Below, piece by piece: positions 1 through 9,939 of a DNA stretch of 64,000 bases. Within the stretch, counting starts at the first letter, position 1; every line of letters begins with the position of its first letter. Below the pieces are notes generated by a model. The model had not been told where the DNA came from. It ran no database searches and saw only the letters and a list, made by a program, of their open reading frames with translations. This stretch comes from Tenodera sinensis (Eukaryota > Arthropoda > Insecta > Mantodea > Mantidae), in NCBI GenBank assembly GCA_030765045.1, contig CM060963.1, positions 95,758,676 through 95,822,675 of the forward strand, given 5' to 3'. A program made the position numbers and the translations under genes.

Positions 1-380
1 TGGTAGGCGGAAAGGTTAATATATTCTCATCACCTCTAGTTGCGCATAAACTTGCACATTTCAGGTTTCTTCTGCTTCCTCACCTTCTACTCCTGCTCTC
101 AATCTTCTCTGTGCAGTCTCCATTCTGTTCCTATATCTCAGTAAATCTCAATTATCAGGTATCTTTTCCGGTCACTTTCAAATACTCGTACTATTTACAC
201 TTCCCTAACCGTGGGTTGTTATCTGTTTCTTGCTCTGGTAATCCTTATTGGTCCTTCAGTCCTTATTTGAATATTTCTTTTCGATTTATCTCCCTTTCTT
301 CTAGCATCTATCAAATTCCCAGGGGCTATATGCGATATCTTATTAACCATTTCATCAACAACTAAACGGCCTTCTTTTGT
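1..380. other. AT-rich sequence, no gene recognised
   Basis: Short open stretches exist on both strands but none shows a domain or motif I recognise. The minus-strand reading that continues from the LINE fragment at 418-780 runs into this segment and then meets stops, so part of it may be decayed LINE 3' sequence. Confidence 0.4.
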
Positions 381-780
381 CTTTATAATGTTCCACATTT
401 ATTTGGCTTGTACTTTCTCATCTCTCCCAAAACTTGGGTCCAAATGACCTCGTTGTTGACGGGCCGTTAAACCCCACACACTCACTCTCCCAAAACTGCA
501 TCAGATCGTTCCACATTTGTTTGGCTTGTACTTTCTCTCTCATCTCTCCCAAAACTGCATCAGATTTGTTGCACTCAAAGAACCCATTCTGGTGTATCTG
601 TATTTTTTCAGACATATCAAAGCTTTCAGATAGTTTCCTTCCAATGCTATGTAGGGCATTTTGCAATGGTCCGTGGCCAGTTAAGCATACAATCATGGCC
701 TTACTTTGTAGAAAATAATGCATTTTCAATCTTTCCTTAATTTGTGGAAATATTCCAAATGCTCCATGTTTTCCAATCAT
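381..780 (-). pseudogene. Fragment of a LINE ORF2 C-terminus (RNase H-bearing type)
   Basis: The minus-strand translation contains LTGHGPLQNALHSIGRK followed by a degenerate Cys/His stretch ending in FFEC. This is the layout of the C-terminal tail of I/R1/LOA-type non-LTR retrotransposon ORF2 proteins (LTGHGP, a short Cys/His motif, then FEC). The zinc-type cysteines are mostly lost and no intact protein could be made. A segment coding for an EKVQAK..MWN motif occurs twice, around 381-440 and 505-570, so there is a local duplication of roughly 100 bp. The neighbouring RNase H piece at 821-1022 lies on the opposite strand, so the two are not one insertion in its original arrangement. The clade is uncertain because the reverse transcriptase is missing. 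Confidence 0.5.
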
Positions 781-820
781 TTTCTATTCATTTTGTCATT
801 CTTCTAACAGCTTCATTTCA

Positions 821-1022
821 GTTCCTTGGCTGCCGGGGAATGAAATGGCAGATTTGGCAGCAAAGATGGCAACTACAGAACCCAGTATTACCATCTCACG
901 TGTTACTTCGGAAGACTTTAGGCTTGAAGTGCGGAGAGCGGTGCTGTCGTCCTGGCACGACAAGTGGTCAGCTCTCCGCGGTAATAAGCTTAGAGAAGTG
1001 AAAGCACTTCCGATTAACTGGG
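821..1022 (+). pseudogene. Fragment of a LINE RNase H domain
   Basis: The plus-strand frame begins VPWLPGNEMADLAAK, which matches the end of the RNase H domain of I/LOA/R1-type LINE ORF2 proteins, where the GNE-x-AD-x-AK motif carries a catalytic aspartate. The next 40 or so residues include SSWHDKWSAL and a KLREVKALPINW stretch, typical of the linker after RNase H. It then runs into stops and AT-rich sequence. Only about 67 codons remain, so this is a truncated, inactive copy. It differs from the two Jockey elements further along, which end without RNase H. It lies next to, but is opposed to, the C-terminal fragment at 381-780. Confidence 0.6.
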
Positions 1023-2170
1023 TAACTTCCTGTCACCCATTTAAAATTTTAGATATTTGTTTATGTCTTTTGACACCTTTGTTACCTTGTTGTATATCCG
1101 GCTATTGCGACTGTTTTTATGTTTCTTTGTATATTTTCTTTGGTACTAGTAATTTTATTTTTGATTAAAGTTTATATCTGGCTATTGCCATGAGTTCCTT
1201 TCCTCAGCCAGTAATTCATTGCTCTTAATCTTATAATTAAGTCCATTGGCCAGGGTAATATATTGGTTGCTCCGGTCAATCTAATAAGTAATGAGTGTTC
1301 TCCTGTATTCTTCTAAGTTCCTGTTTATCTATATTTGCCTTGCCTCCTCTGTACATACGCTCACACCAAATCCTATAATGCCTACAGATATTCCTATATT
1401 ACATATTTGCATATTTAATCGGCATTTTCACATTCCTTATTTGCAGGGAAACCAATTTCATCATTGGCAAATGTAGGAAGTTAAAATATGAAGGAATAAC
1501 TCGCGCACAATATGTACATAAGGATACAAATAAAATTAAAATTTACCATCTGCATCCTGCAGTACTGGCAGTAAAAACAAGAATGAATTCGAAGCAACAT
1601 ATGCATTTGCCGTACTGGAAGTCGATAATACGCTTTTCTAAGAGCATTTATTGGTGATTTCCATCCCTATGGAGAGGGATATTGAGACTTGCTGATGGAT
1701 GTTTCGATTGATTTTTACCGAAGCCAACTGGTCTATTAAGGGCAATCGTAAAAGGGTCTAAAAGTGGCAGTGCTTCAAATGGCACCGTTTCTGAATCCCT
1801 AGGGTGATTTTGTCAAAATCATACATTCATAACACGACAGAAAATGGCTTTCAGCTTCTGGTTGATGGAAAGAGATGAATTTTGCAATAATTGCTCTCTG
1901 ATTCTGACACATTTAGAGATCTGCTACAGCCGCTTTACCTGTTTCCGCTACAATGAGTGAAGATTGACTCTTCTTCTGAGCTTTATCTCTCGCAACTCTG
2001 ATTGGATGTATCTTCTGAGGGACGACGATCTTTTCTCTCGCCTACTCTTAGATTTCTAAGGTAGTCTAAGTAGTACATTCTACCTAACATTACATCATTT
2101 CATTACATGATCTCCCTTGAATTAAAGTAAAGCAGTTTCACAAAGCATTCCATGTCTGTTTGGGTGTCGG
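1023..2170. other. AT-rich intergenic sequence, nothing identified
   Basis: No ORF with a recognisable domain, no long simple repeat and no clear terminal repeats were seen on either strand. Confidence 0.5.
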
Positions 2171-2670
2171 CAGGCATCTCATAACTGCACAGTGAGATTA
2201 TTTTCAAGAAATTTCCTGCCGTCAAGCAAGTCTTGACACCGACGCCGACAGGGGACCAGACAACCGGTTCGGTTGGCCTCGACGCGCAGACGCTGCCCTA
2301 ACAAGGACAGTCCCGCGGTCAGAGCTGCTTCTCGTTCGCCCAGGCGCACCAATTCCAGCTGGACCATCGATGTTGGGTCACGGTCCGTGAACGCCCGTGT
2401 GGCCCCAATGTCTGAATTCTACTGATGCTTGGCGTCGGTCAGCAGGCACATGCGTTCCCGTGGCATCCCGCATACAACTGCACTATGTCGTCAGACCTGC
2501 GCTGTGGGTGGCAGCGGCGTCGGCGTTGACCGGTGGTGCTGGCTCCGGATTGGCGGTAACGTCGGCAACGTCGGCGGTGGCGGAGGTGGCGTCGGTTCCT
2601 TGTGCTGGAAATCAATCAGCGGTGACGTCGGTTGGCCGCCGTTTTCCGCCCCATTGTCTGCAATTATAAT
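2171..2670 (-). pseudogene. GC-rich island with possible decayed coding sequence
   Basis: About 500 bp of GC-rich sequence in an AT-rich background. On the minus strand two open stretches follow one another. The first, ending near 2491, is proline-rich with a PTPPPPPPTLPTLPP tract. The second (about 2367-2179) reads like an amphipathic helix, with LVRLGEREAALTAGLSLLGQ, and ends in NNLTVQL. They are separated by stops. Charged leucine-rich helices after low-complexity segments occur at the C-terminus of Myb/SANT-like DNA-binding proteins linked to PIF/Harbinger transposons, but that is only a resemblance. I do not recognise the family. It could equally be part of an unidentified transposable element. 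Confidence 0.3.
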
Positions 2671-3140
2671 TCTTTCAATTCTTTGTGTCATATTTCGCCA
2701 CTTACTTTTCTCTTGTCGAGATGTGTGTGACGTTTTTCCCCTAAGAGCTCCAAATGATGCTCTTTTCGCATGTTTTTATTCTTCATGCACAGTTTTGCAA
2801 CCAGAACTGTGTGACACGCTTGGGGCTGCAGCAACCCTTTCTTGCAATTTTTGTATTTTTTTTTAAAAAAATTGTTTTATTTTTTATTTGAAAAACTCCG
2901 TGGAGTAGTTATATTTATGCTTGGCCTCTTTCTTGAAGTATTCACAGTCGTTGGCAACCACCTTACGATTCTGAGTAATAATCGTTTTCCTTTTAACTTA
3001 GAAATTAAAGGAGGGATTATCACAAAGTTAACTCAACATATGCACACTAACACCCGTACAATACTTTACAGTAACTATACTCAGGAGCAGACGATTCACC
3101 TGCGCATCACATCAAGTAACACGATGTAAGTTCGCTGATT
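2671..3140. other. AT-rich sequence, nothing identified
   Basis: Only a short poly-T/poly-A stretch near 2860 stands out. No gene or repeat recognised. Confidence 0.5.
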
Positions 3141-3149
3141 ACAGGAGAG

Positions 3150-3400
3150 AGAGGGTTACATCCAGGCTCGCTAACTGGTTTCTGGATCAAGATCACTGTT
3201 CAAGAATGAATGCAGATACATACACAGCTCCTGATAAGAACCTGAAGAGTATGATGTATGATACTCCTGTAACGTCAGCGGAGGACGTTATGGCTTGAGT
3301 CCAGGAGCGATCGAAAATCTTCAAAGACAATTGCAGGCATTGGGTAATCTGTATGACGCTCACCACTGCGAATATAGGCTCAGCAATGACGTAGGAGGTA
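3150..3400 (+). pseudogene. Possible fragment of a mariner/Tc-type transposase C-terminus
   Basis: A plus-strand frame around 3236-3300 reads LKSMMYDTPVTSAEDVMA, followed by a stop and a short tail. Many arthropod Tc1/mariner-type transposases, and related DDE proteins found next to hosts' retrogenes, have an LK.x.VY.TPV.S.EDL.AR stretch shortly after the last catalytic region. Upstream the frame contains only a distorted match and the catalytic triad is absent. The call rests on this single motif of about 18 residues. Chance similarity or a different DDE family is possible. Confidence 0.3.
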
Positions 3401-3409
3401 CACACTTCA

Positions 3410-4778
3410 AATTCCTTGTGTAATGTAGACGCTCAGTGTTGGGCTTATTGACCATATGTTTCTTAACGTGAGTTAAGTTTCACAAAATAAAAATATAGTT
3501 CATTGGAAGCTATAGAGTTATCGAGAAGTCCCTCCGCAGCTCTCGTGAAAACTAGATTTCCCTAGAGACGGGAATTCCGATGGCAGCACTGGCTGCCGCG
3601 AGCGTGTGGATGTAAGTTTCGCGAAATAAAAGGTCTGATAGATTCACGTATGTAATTAATAAAAGGTGATTAGCTGAGCAAGATACCAACGCTATTTTGA
3701 GCGGTAGGCTCTGGCACAGTGCGGAGGAACTTGTTGATAACCGTTTATAACTATTTACCTTTTAACATAAGATAATCGGGCAGGTGAAAATGGATTATAC
3801 CTTCAGTGTTCTGTGTCTTTAGCCATTAAATCTGTTGCGCTTTATATCACTGTGACATTTGTGAGTAATACTTTTAGGCATGAACGGGCTGCCAAGGAGT
3901 AGCAACGTTTTCTTTGAGAGTATCTTTCCCTTAGGAGAGTAGATGGAATGCTAATAGAAAGGTACCGCACGAGGAACACCTCGCACCTAGACTACAGTGT
4001 CGCGCTAATCACCCCGTCTCTCATCATAAATGATTCATGAAGTGAAAGCACATTTCCTGCAGAAGCGAGAGTTTTATTTGTTCAGAGCTGGCGTTTTATA
4101 GCCCGTTTAAAAGTGACGACCACGTACTCTAAAGTTGATGATGTCCTTTCATTTAGCAAAAGGACAGATTCCTGATCCTTGTGAGTGAAGAGACCCTTAG
4201 CACTTGTGACCGATGCTTCATAAATCCACAATGGATATAACTTTGTGACAGATATCCTCTGCTTCACTTTCCCTCTCTGCGTTGCGACGTTTGCCACGTT
4301 AGATTCCCTTTTTCCCGTTTGTGCTTTCACATCCAACAAGATATCGGTATTGAAAGTGACATTTTTATTGAGCTTACACGTTACAGCTTGCTCTTCGCTT
4401 CTCTTGAGTACAGTGGCCCGTATTTCAATGTTTTATTACGGTAAGAGTGTACCATCTCCCTTATTTGTTGCCAGGACAGAAATAACACAAAGAATCCATT
4501 ACTCATGCAACCAAGCAATCACTCAGATGTACATACATTCCTCTCCATTACATGTTTCTGCAAACTCGCCATGTTATTTTAGTGGCTGTAAACACAAATT
4601 AATGACGCATCTCATCCGGGATTTGTAGACCAATTATTCTACCCACTGTGTTCACAAATCACTTCTTCTCTAGCAATGGTAATTCCAAGAGACTACAAAT
4701 TTATCTGCAGAAACATCAGTAGTGGATTTACACATTAGTAATAATTTTGAACTCTTTATTATTTTAGGTCGTTTAAAT
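3410..4778. other. Intergenic sequence, nothing identified
   Basis: Short ORFs of up to 127 codons show no domain or compositional sign of coding. No repeat structure recognised. Confidence 0.45.
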
Positions 4779-5975
4779 ATAGTAGGACTTGGATAATTCG
4801 AACGTGTATAATTCGAAATCATAGTAAATTCGAAGATTTTTCTTGGTCCCTTGAGTTTTGTGTTAAATCAATTTAAAAAAGTTCACATGTAATTCGAATT
4901 TCAATTTCCTTAATTGGAAGTTTTATTCAGAAACACGTAAATAGCACGTACTAATTCACAATGTACGAAAAACTGTCCACGTCAAACTGTATATCGTAGA
5001 AAGAGAAGGTGTCAAATCTATGGATGCATTCAAGTAGTTTATATTAATTTTAAGACTGCGTTAATCAAAGTTTAATTACTAATTAAATTTCAAATGTTGT
5101 TACTTTATATTATGGTTTGGTACTACTTTGTCTTATTTGAATGAAACAATATAGTAAGTAAATGAATCGAAACTCGACTTTACAGAGTTTGAGATCGACT
5201 CACTTAGTCGATTCATTGTTCAAATCGATCTCTACGACCCCAGAAATCGATTCGTCCAATCTATCTCAGATCGTCATCCCTAGAATTGACAGCTAAGAGC
5301 AGTTTAAATGGGAAAAAGAAGAAAATGGTTTTTAGTTTGTGGTGCCATTATTCCAATTTTTATCTTCATAAAACTCTTCCTCGGACTTCAACCAATATTT
5401 TTAAAAAATAGCCTAATTGGTACACATTTAGCTATTCATTTTTATTTATACGTCAGTCGGAAATTAATCTAAGCGCGGAAATTTAATATAACTTCGCACA
5501 TGTGTTTCTGCAAGGTCATCGTTCAGGGGTCGTTTATTTTGTCGGTGGAAGAGCTTTCGTAGCTGCAGGCCTTGCTTGTTTATACGCCCGCTTGTTTAAA
5601 ACACGTGCACCTTTAGCTGTTGTAAATCAGTGCCATTATGTCTCTTAGTAAACCTCGTGTCCAGTACAAGACTTTAACTTTTGCGGACAAAGCACCGTCA
5701 TTTGAGAAGTTGACAAGGATTTGAAGAATGAAATCCCAAAAGCATACGGGATACCACCGAACACTTTGTCAATTATCTGAAGAATAAGGAGAACATTTTC
5801 AGCAGTGCCCCGAATGAAAACGGAAAGAGTAAAGAAAGAGTGAAACACTGTAAAATCATGATAAACTATGTACTCTATAGTTAAAATATAAATTTTAGGC
5901 GTAATTTTTGTAATCCAAATCTTTGGATGTTTCTAACTCTTTTCTTGCCCTTCGAATTAACCACGTTCCACCGCA
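4779..5975 (+). mobile_element. Tigger/pogo-type DNA transposon remnant
   Basis: The left end starts near 4779 with AGTAGGACTTGGATAATTCG and goes on with a second ATAATTCGAA. The right end near 5951-5969 reads TTCGAATTAACCACGTTC, close to the reverse complement of the left end, so the two form imperfect terminal inverted repeats with AATTCGAA modules, as in pogo/Tigger elements. The left end abuts TA, the usual target of this group. Inside is the start of a CENP-B-type transposase (5638-5850). The whole element is only about 1.2 kb and lacks the DDE catalytic region, so it is an internally deleted, non-autonomous copy. The outermost bases of the right end have diverged, so that boundary is approximate. 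Confidence 0.65.
5638..5850 (+). pseudogene. Broken N-terminus of a Tigger/pogo transposase
   Basis: The ATG at 5638 opens a frame starting MSLSKPRVQYKTLTFADK, the usual beginning of a pogo/Tigger CENP-B-type DNA-binding domain. A frameshift near 5710 moves the reading to AYGIPPNTLSII, the recognition helix region of the first helix-turn-helix. A second lesion, apparently one lost base near 5776, leads to KNKENIFS. Intact proteins of this family have the second HTH and a DDE domain and are several hundred residues long; both are missing here. No function is expected. Its value is diagnostic: it identifies the surrounding element and its plus-strand orientation. Confidence 0.7.
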
Positions 5976-5996
5976 ATAGTTTTATGCATAAAATAC

Positions 5997-6030
5997 TGTG
6001 ACAAAATAACAAAAGTCCAGTCCATATATT
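5997..6030 (-). repeat. Short LTR-end-like motif
   Basis: The plus strand reads TGTGACAAAATAACAAAAGT followed by CCAGTCC. Nearly the same string starts the candidate solo LTRs at 23717 and 44901. It may be a fragment of the same LTR family; no promoter part is seen beside it. Confidence 0.35.
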
Positions 6031-6900
6031 CTTTTATTTTTTATTTTCTAAAAATGGTTCTTGAGACATTTGATTAAAATACGTTTTCAAAAAAATGTAC
6101 AGCCGGAATAAATTTTGTTTAATTTAGTGTAACAATAAGGCAAAATTTTTATTTATTTATGCCAACAAGCTTACTGCTGGTGTTTTTAAACACACAAGCG
6201 GTGTGTAGACAATGTTTAAGAGATGGAATCAGGACTGAAATATTCAGTACCATAGCCGGGACAAAAATCAGTTTGGAGCTCCAGTAGTCAAACGCTAATT
6301 AATGGCGATGTCTGATAACTTGCTGGGCGTTCCATGAATATGAGTATTGCTTTTATTTGTTAATGCTCGTAGTTATCCCAACATAGTTTCTTCAATCTCC
6401 AAATGCTGTTTGTCACTCGAAAGCAGATCTTCATATTTCCTACCACTTGAAGTTAGAGATGCCATTGCGGTAGTATAGTGAAAGATCTCCTTGAACTCCC
6501 AAAACAAATCTCTTATTCCTTCTTGAAGACAAGGCGGCACTGAAAATTTGGTAAGTGTTTGGAAATCTTGGAATTTTTTTCGTCCTTTTTGGTAACTTAG
6601 GGCACGCAGTAATAGAAGGCATGTTGTTCTTATAATTTGTAGTACTTTAGGAGCTCACGTGACCATTTACAGATATCAATTTTATCCGATGGAGGTGCAA
6701 AACCTTTCGAACGCTTGCAGGAGCTCAATATTTACGGAGCAGATGTGCAAATTTCAAAACAGAAATGCTTAGTCATATAACAGAGGGACTCAGAGCGAGT
6801 GAGTGAATTGAGTTCATTTGGGCTCGAGCGACTTAGAACTGGATTAAAAAAATAGTTCAGGAATACAAGGTGAAACGACGAAGACGACATACTGGCAGGC
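6031..6900. other. AT-rich intergenic sequence, nothing identified
   Basis: No coding or repeat structure recognised before the 3' side of LINE-A. Confidence 0.45.
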
Positions 6901-7233
6901 TGTGGTTCAGCCCGACGATATTTTTCCGCGTACCTACCCTTAATAGGGTTTAACCGCAGGTAGAATTTTTGGTAAAGGGTGGTTAAGGGTGCTGTTTTTG
7001 AATTTAGGTTAAGGCTTATATAATAAGGAGGCTATTTTGCCCCTTAGCTGATGACTCACAGAAGTCAGCAATGTTTGCATTATGTGGAGATAAAGAGTGT
7101 TTAAACAAGTTTTAAGATCTTTTCGATCTTTTAAATTTTGAATTTTGATGGTGGGTTGAATTTTGAACCGAATAGCTCTTTGTTAGGATTATTTTGTAGT
7201 TTAGCTTTTGCTGCTGATGGGTAAACTACTTTG

Positions 7234-9939
7234 TTATGGGATATACCCGCAAGCCATGCGGGGAACCCTGTACGACCTGAAGCGGCGTGTTGTGGGGTCA
7301 TAATCACCTAGAGATCTAACCAGGACGCTTTGATGGTTGGGTAATTTGGCGTACAATTTTGCTGCCCGGCGCCTAATTTCATCCTCCACGTATGGAAGAG
7401 ATGAGGCTTCGTGAAGTAGTCTCACGGGGAAGGATAACGGGACAGAGTAGATGGACCGAAGTCCTTTGTTCTGCGCCCTCTGGAGCCACAGGAGCCAACT
7501 ACCCGCTGCCATGCCCCACACTTCACAGGCGTAAAGCATGAGAGGGATAATCAGAGCTCTGAATAGGTGTAGTTTCAGGCGGACTGGCATCTCAGATTTC
7601 AGCATAGGGTACAGTGAGGCAATAGCCCCCTGCGACCGCGCTGATAGGTCTCTAATATGACCTCGGAATGTTAGACTCTTGTCTAATTTAACTCCCAGAT
7701 AGGTGATGTTGTCTCTCCACTGAATCCTTTGACCCCGAAGTTGGAAGGTGGGGCAGTCTGCAGGTGTGGGACGTCTCGTGAACAGGATGGCATGGTTCTT
7801 GTCTGGATTGACAGACATTCTCCATCCACTGCACCAGTCTTGTACTAGGCGGAGGTGTCTTTGAATAGGGTTGAAGGCTCTGTGGATGTTTCTGTTGGTG
7901 CAGTATAGTAATACGTCGTCTGCATATTGCGCTATACTGACCTGTGGTTCTGTTGGGAAGTCTGCCATATAGACACTGAAGAGAGTAGGGGACAAAACAT
8001 AGCCCTCGGGGACTCCGCCTCTCATTGGCCTAATTGTGGAGGTTCGTCCAGCAACTGTGACTATGAGGGTCCGGTGTCGGAGGAAACTGTGTAGGATGTG
8101 TATGAGTTGTGTGGGTAGCCCCAGGTGAATCAGCTTATGAAGTAGCCCTGTGTGCCAGGTGGTTGAGAAGCGCTTTTCCACATCCAGAGATACCGCAGCA
8201 GTGAATGCGCGTTCCTGAAAACCCAGGGCAGCAGCCTACACCACACGCAAAAGTTGTTGAGGTGTAGAGTGCCCAGGTCGAAAGCCGAACTGATGTTCTG
8301 GGATGGCTTGCATGTTTCTCAGTAAAGGGGATAATCGTGTTAGGATCATCCTCTCTAGAACTTTCGAGAGGATGGACAAAAGGCTTATGGATCTGTAGTT
8401 GGAGGGGTGTACCGGGTCTTTCCCAGGTTTCAGAATGCATATCACCCGAGCCTCTCTCCACTCGCGTGGAAAGTGACCCAGGGTAAGGCACATATTGAAT
8501 ACTCTAGTTAGGAAGAGCACGGCGTTGAAGGGAAGGTGACGAAGCATGAGGGGAGTTAGTCCGTCAGGTCCCGCCGCCTTTTTGATTTTGAGGCGTTTTA
8601 ATGCGCCATGGGTTTCGCTGGGACGTATCACCGGTAGCCGTTCCGCATCCTCCGGCGGACGTCGTAAGAATCGACGTACTTCTTGGCGGGTACGTTCTGA
8701 GAATCTATAGTCCTGGGGGTCATCTCTGGGACACATGGTCCGCTCTAGATAGTCAGCGAACACGTTGGCTTTGGCTTAAGGCTCATATGCCAGGCCTCGG
8801 GTGCCCTGAATTGGCGAGTTGTATTGGCCACGACGGTTCCGAAGGCATCTGGCGATCTTCCACACGTCCCCACTTTCAGTGTCCAGGCTGGCCATCTTGC
8901 TCTCCCACGCTTGCACTCGGTGCTCACGCAGTCGAGCCCCGACCAGTCGGCGCAGTCGCCGTAATAGGGCTCTGTTGTGGGGTGTGCGATGCATTTGATA
9001 AAGCCTTCGTGCCGCCCAGGACCGACGGATAAGGAGGATTATGTCAAGTGGGAGGACGTCTGGGTGTAAGGGAGCTGGAGCACGGATTGTCAGGTTTTGA
9101 GCAGTTCTTGTCACAATGGATGTGAAAGAAGAAACTGCCGCTTCAAGAGTTGCGATGTCGTTGATTCTGGGGTTAGGTGGGATGGAGGTGCGAAGGCAGT
9201 TACGAACACCTTCCCAGTCCGTTTCCCGAGTGTAATTTAAGCTGTCGTGACTGGCAATCCGGGTATTGATTTCTGCCAGTACTGGGTTGTGGTCTGACTG
9301 GAGAGCATTTATTGATATCAGTGTGAGATGAAATGGGAAATGCTTTATGATCGCAAAGTCTATGACAGAGGGTAGCCCTAGACCATGCGGGTGATGTGTG
9401 GGTTGCCACGGGCCCTCCACCCTTAGTTCGGGGTCCGCGTCGATGAAGCGGATGATGGAATTGCCTCGGGCATCCGCCCTTCGACCGCAGTGCCAGCGTT
9501 GGTGTTTGGCGTTAAAGTCCCCAGCTAGGATGACGTTGGGATAAAGGGCTAGGATGGAATGGTAGTCATTAGGGACAAACTGCCTTCGTGGAGGGTGATA
9601 TACTGAGACTATCAGTATCTCTGTGCCGTCAAGGTTCAGAGTGATAGCCGTGGCCTCTAGTGTTTGAAGGGGTGGGGGCTGGATTGGGCGATGGACTACG
9701 TTTTGCCTTACGAACACCGCCGTTCCGCCTCCAGGACGACCTTGACGATCAGTTCTATGGCAAACGTAGCCCGGTAAACGGAAGCGAGCATTTGGGCGTA
9801 GGTGAGTTTCGCTAACTAGAATAGCGTCTAAGGCATAAGTGCGGGCAAAGTGGGATAACTCCCCCGCCTGGGCAGCCAATCCGCACGCGTTCCAAAACGC
9901 GAACCGAAATGAGGTGCTTGGCCTAGTTTGTCTGGCCAT
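7234..9939 (-). pseudogene. LINE-A ORF2: endonuclease-reverse transcriptase with two stop codons
   Basis: One 2706-bp frame starting with the ATG at 9939-9937 (MARQTRPSTS) and ending at 7234. The protein would nick target DNA with its N-terminal APE-type endonuclease and copy its own RNA at the nick. Endonuclease signs are FAFWNACGL near residue 13, VSETHL, ILAGDFNAKHQRW, and LQSDHNPVLAE near residue 220. RT signs are NYRSISLLSILSKVLE, HQFGFRPGHST, GVPEGYVLSPTLF, and the catalytic QYADDVLLY with YADD at 7926-7915 (residue about 672). Two nonsense codons interrupt it: TAA at 8778-8776 (CAA in the partner element, LINE-B) and TAG at 8238-8236 (GAG expected). The frame is otherwise continuous. 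In motif A the usual VEKAF reads VEKRF. No RNase H follows, as in Jockey. Confidence 0.85.

Noticed and set aside
8601..9032. Plus-strand ORFs across the LINEs (for example 8601-9032, 10454-10933, 15531-16034)
   Set aside because: They lie opposite the well-supported ORF1/ORF2 frames and have no motifs.
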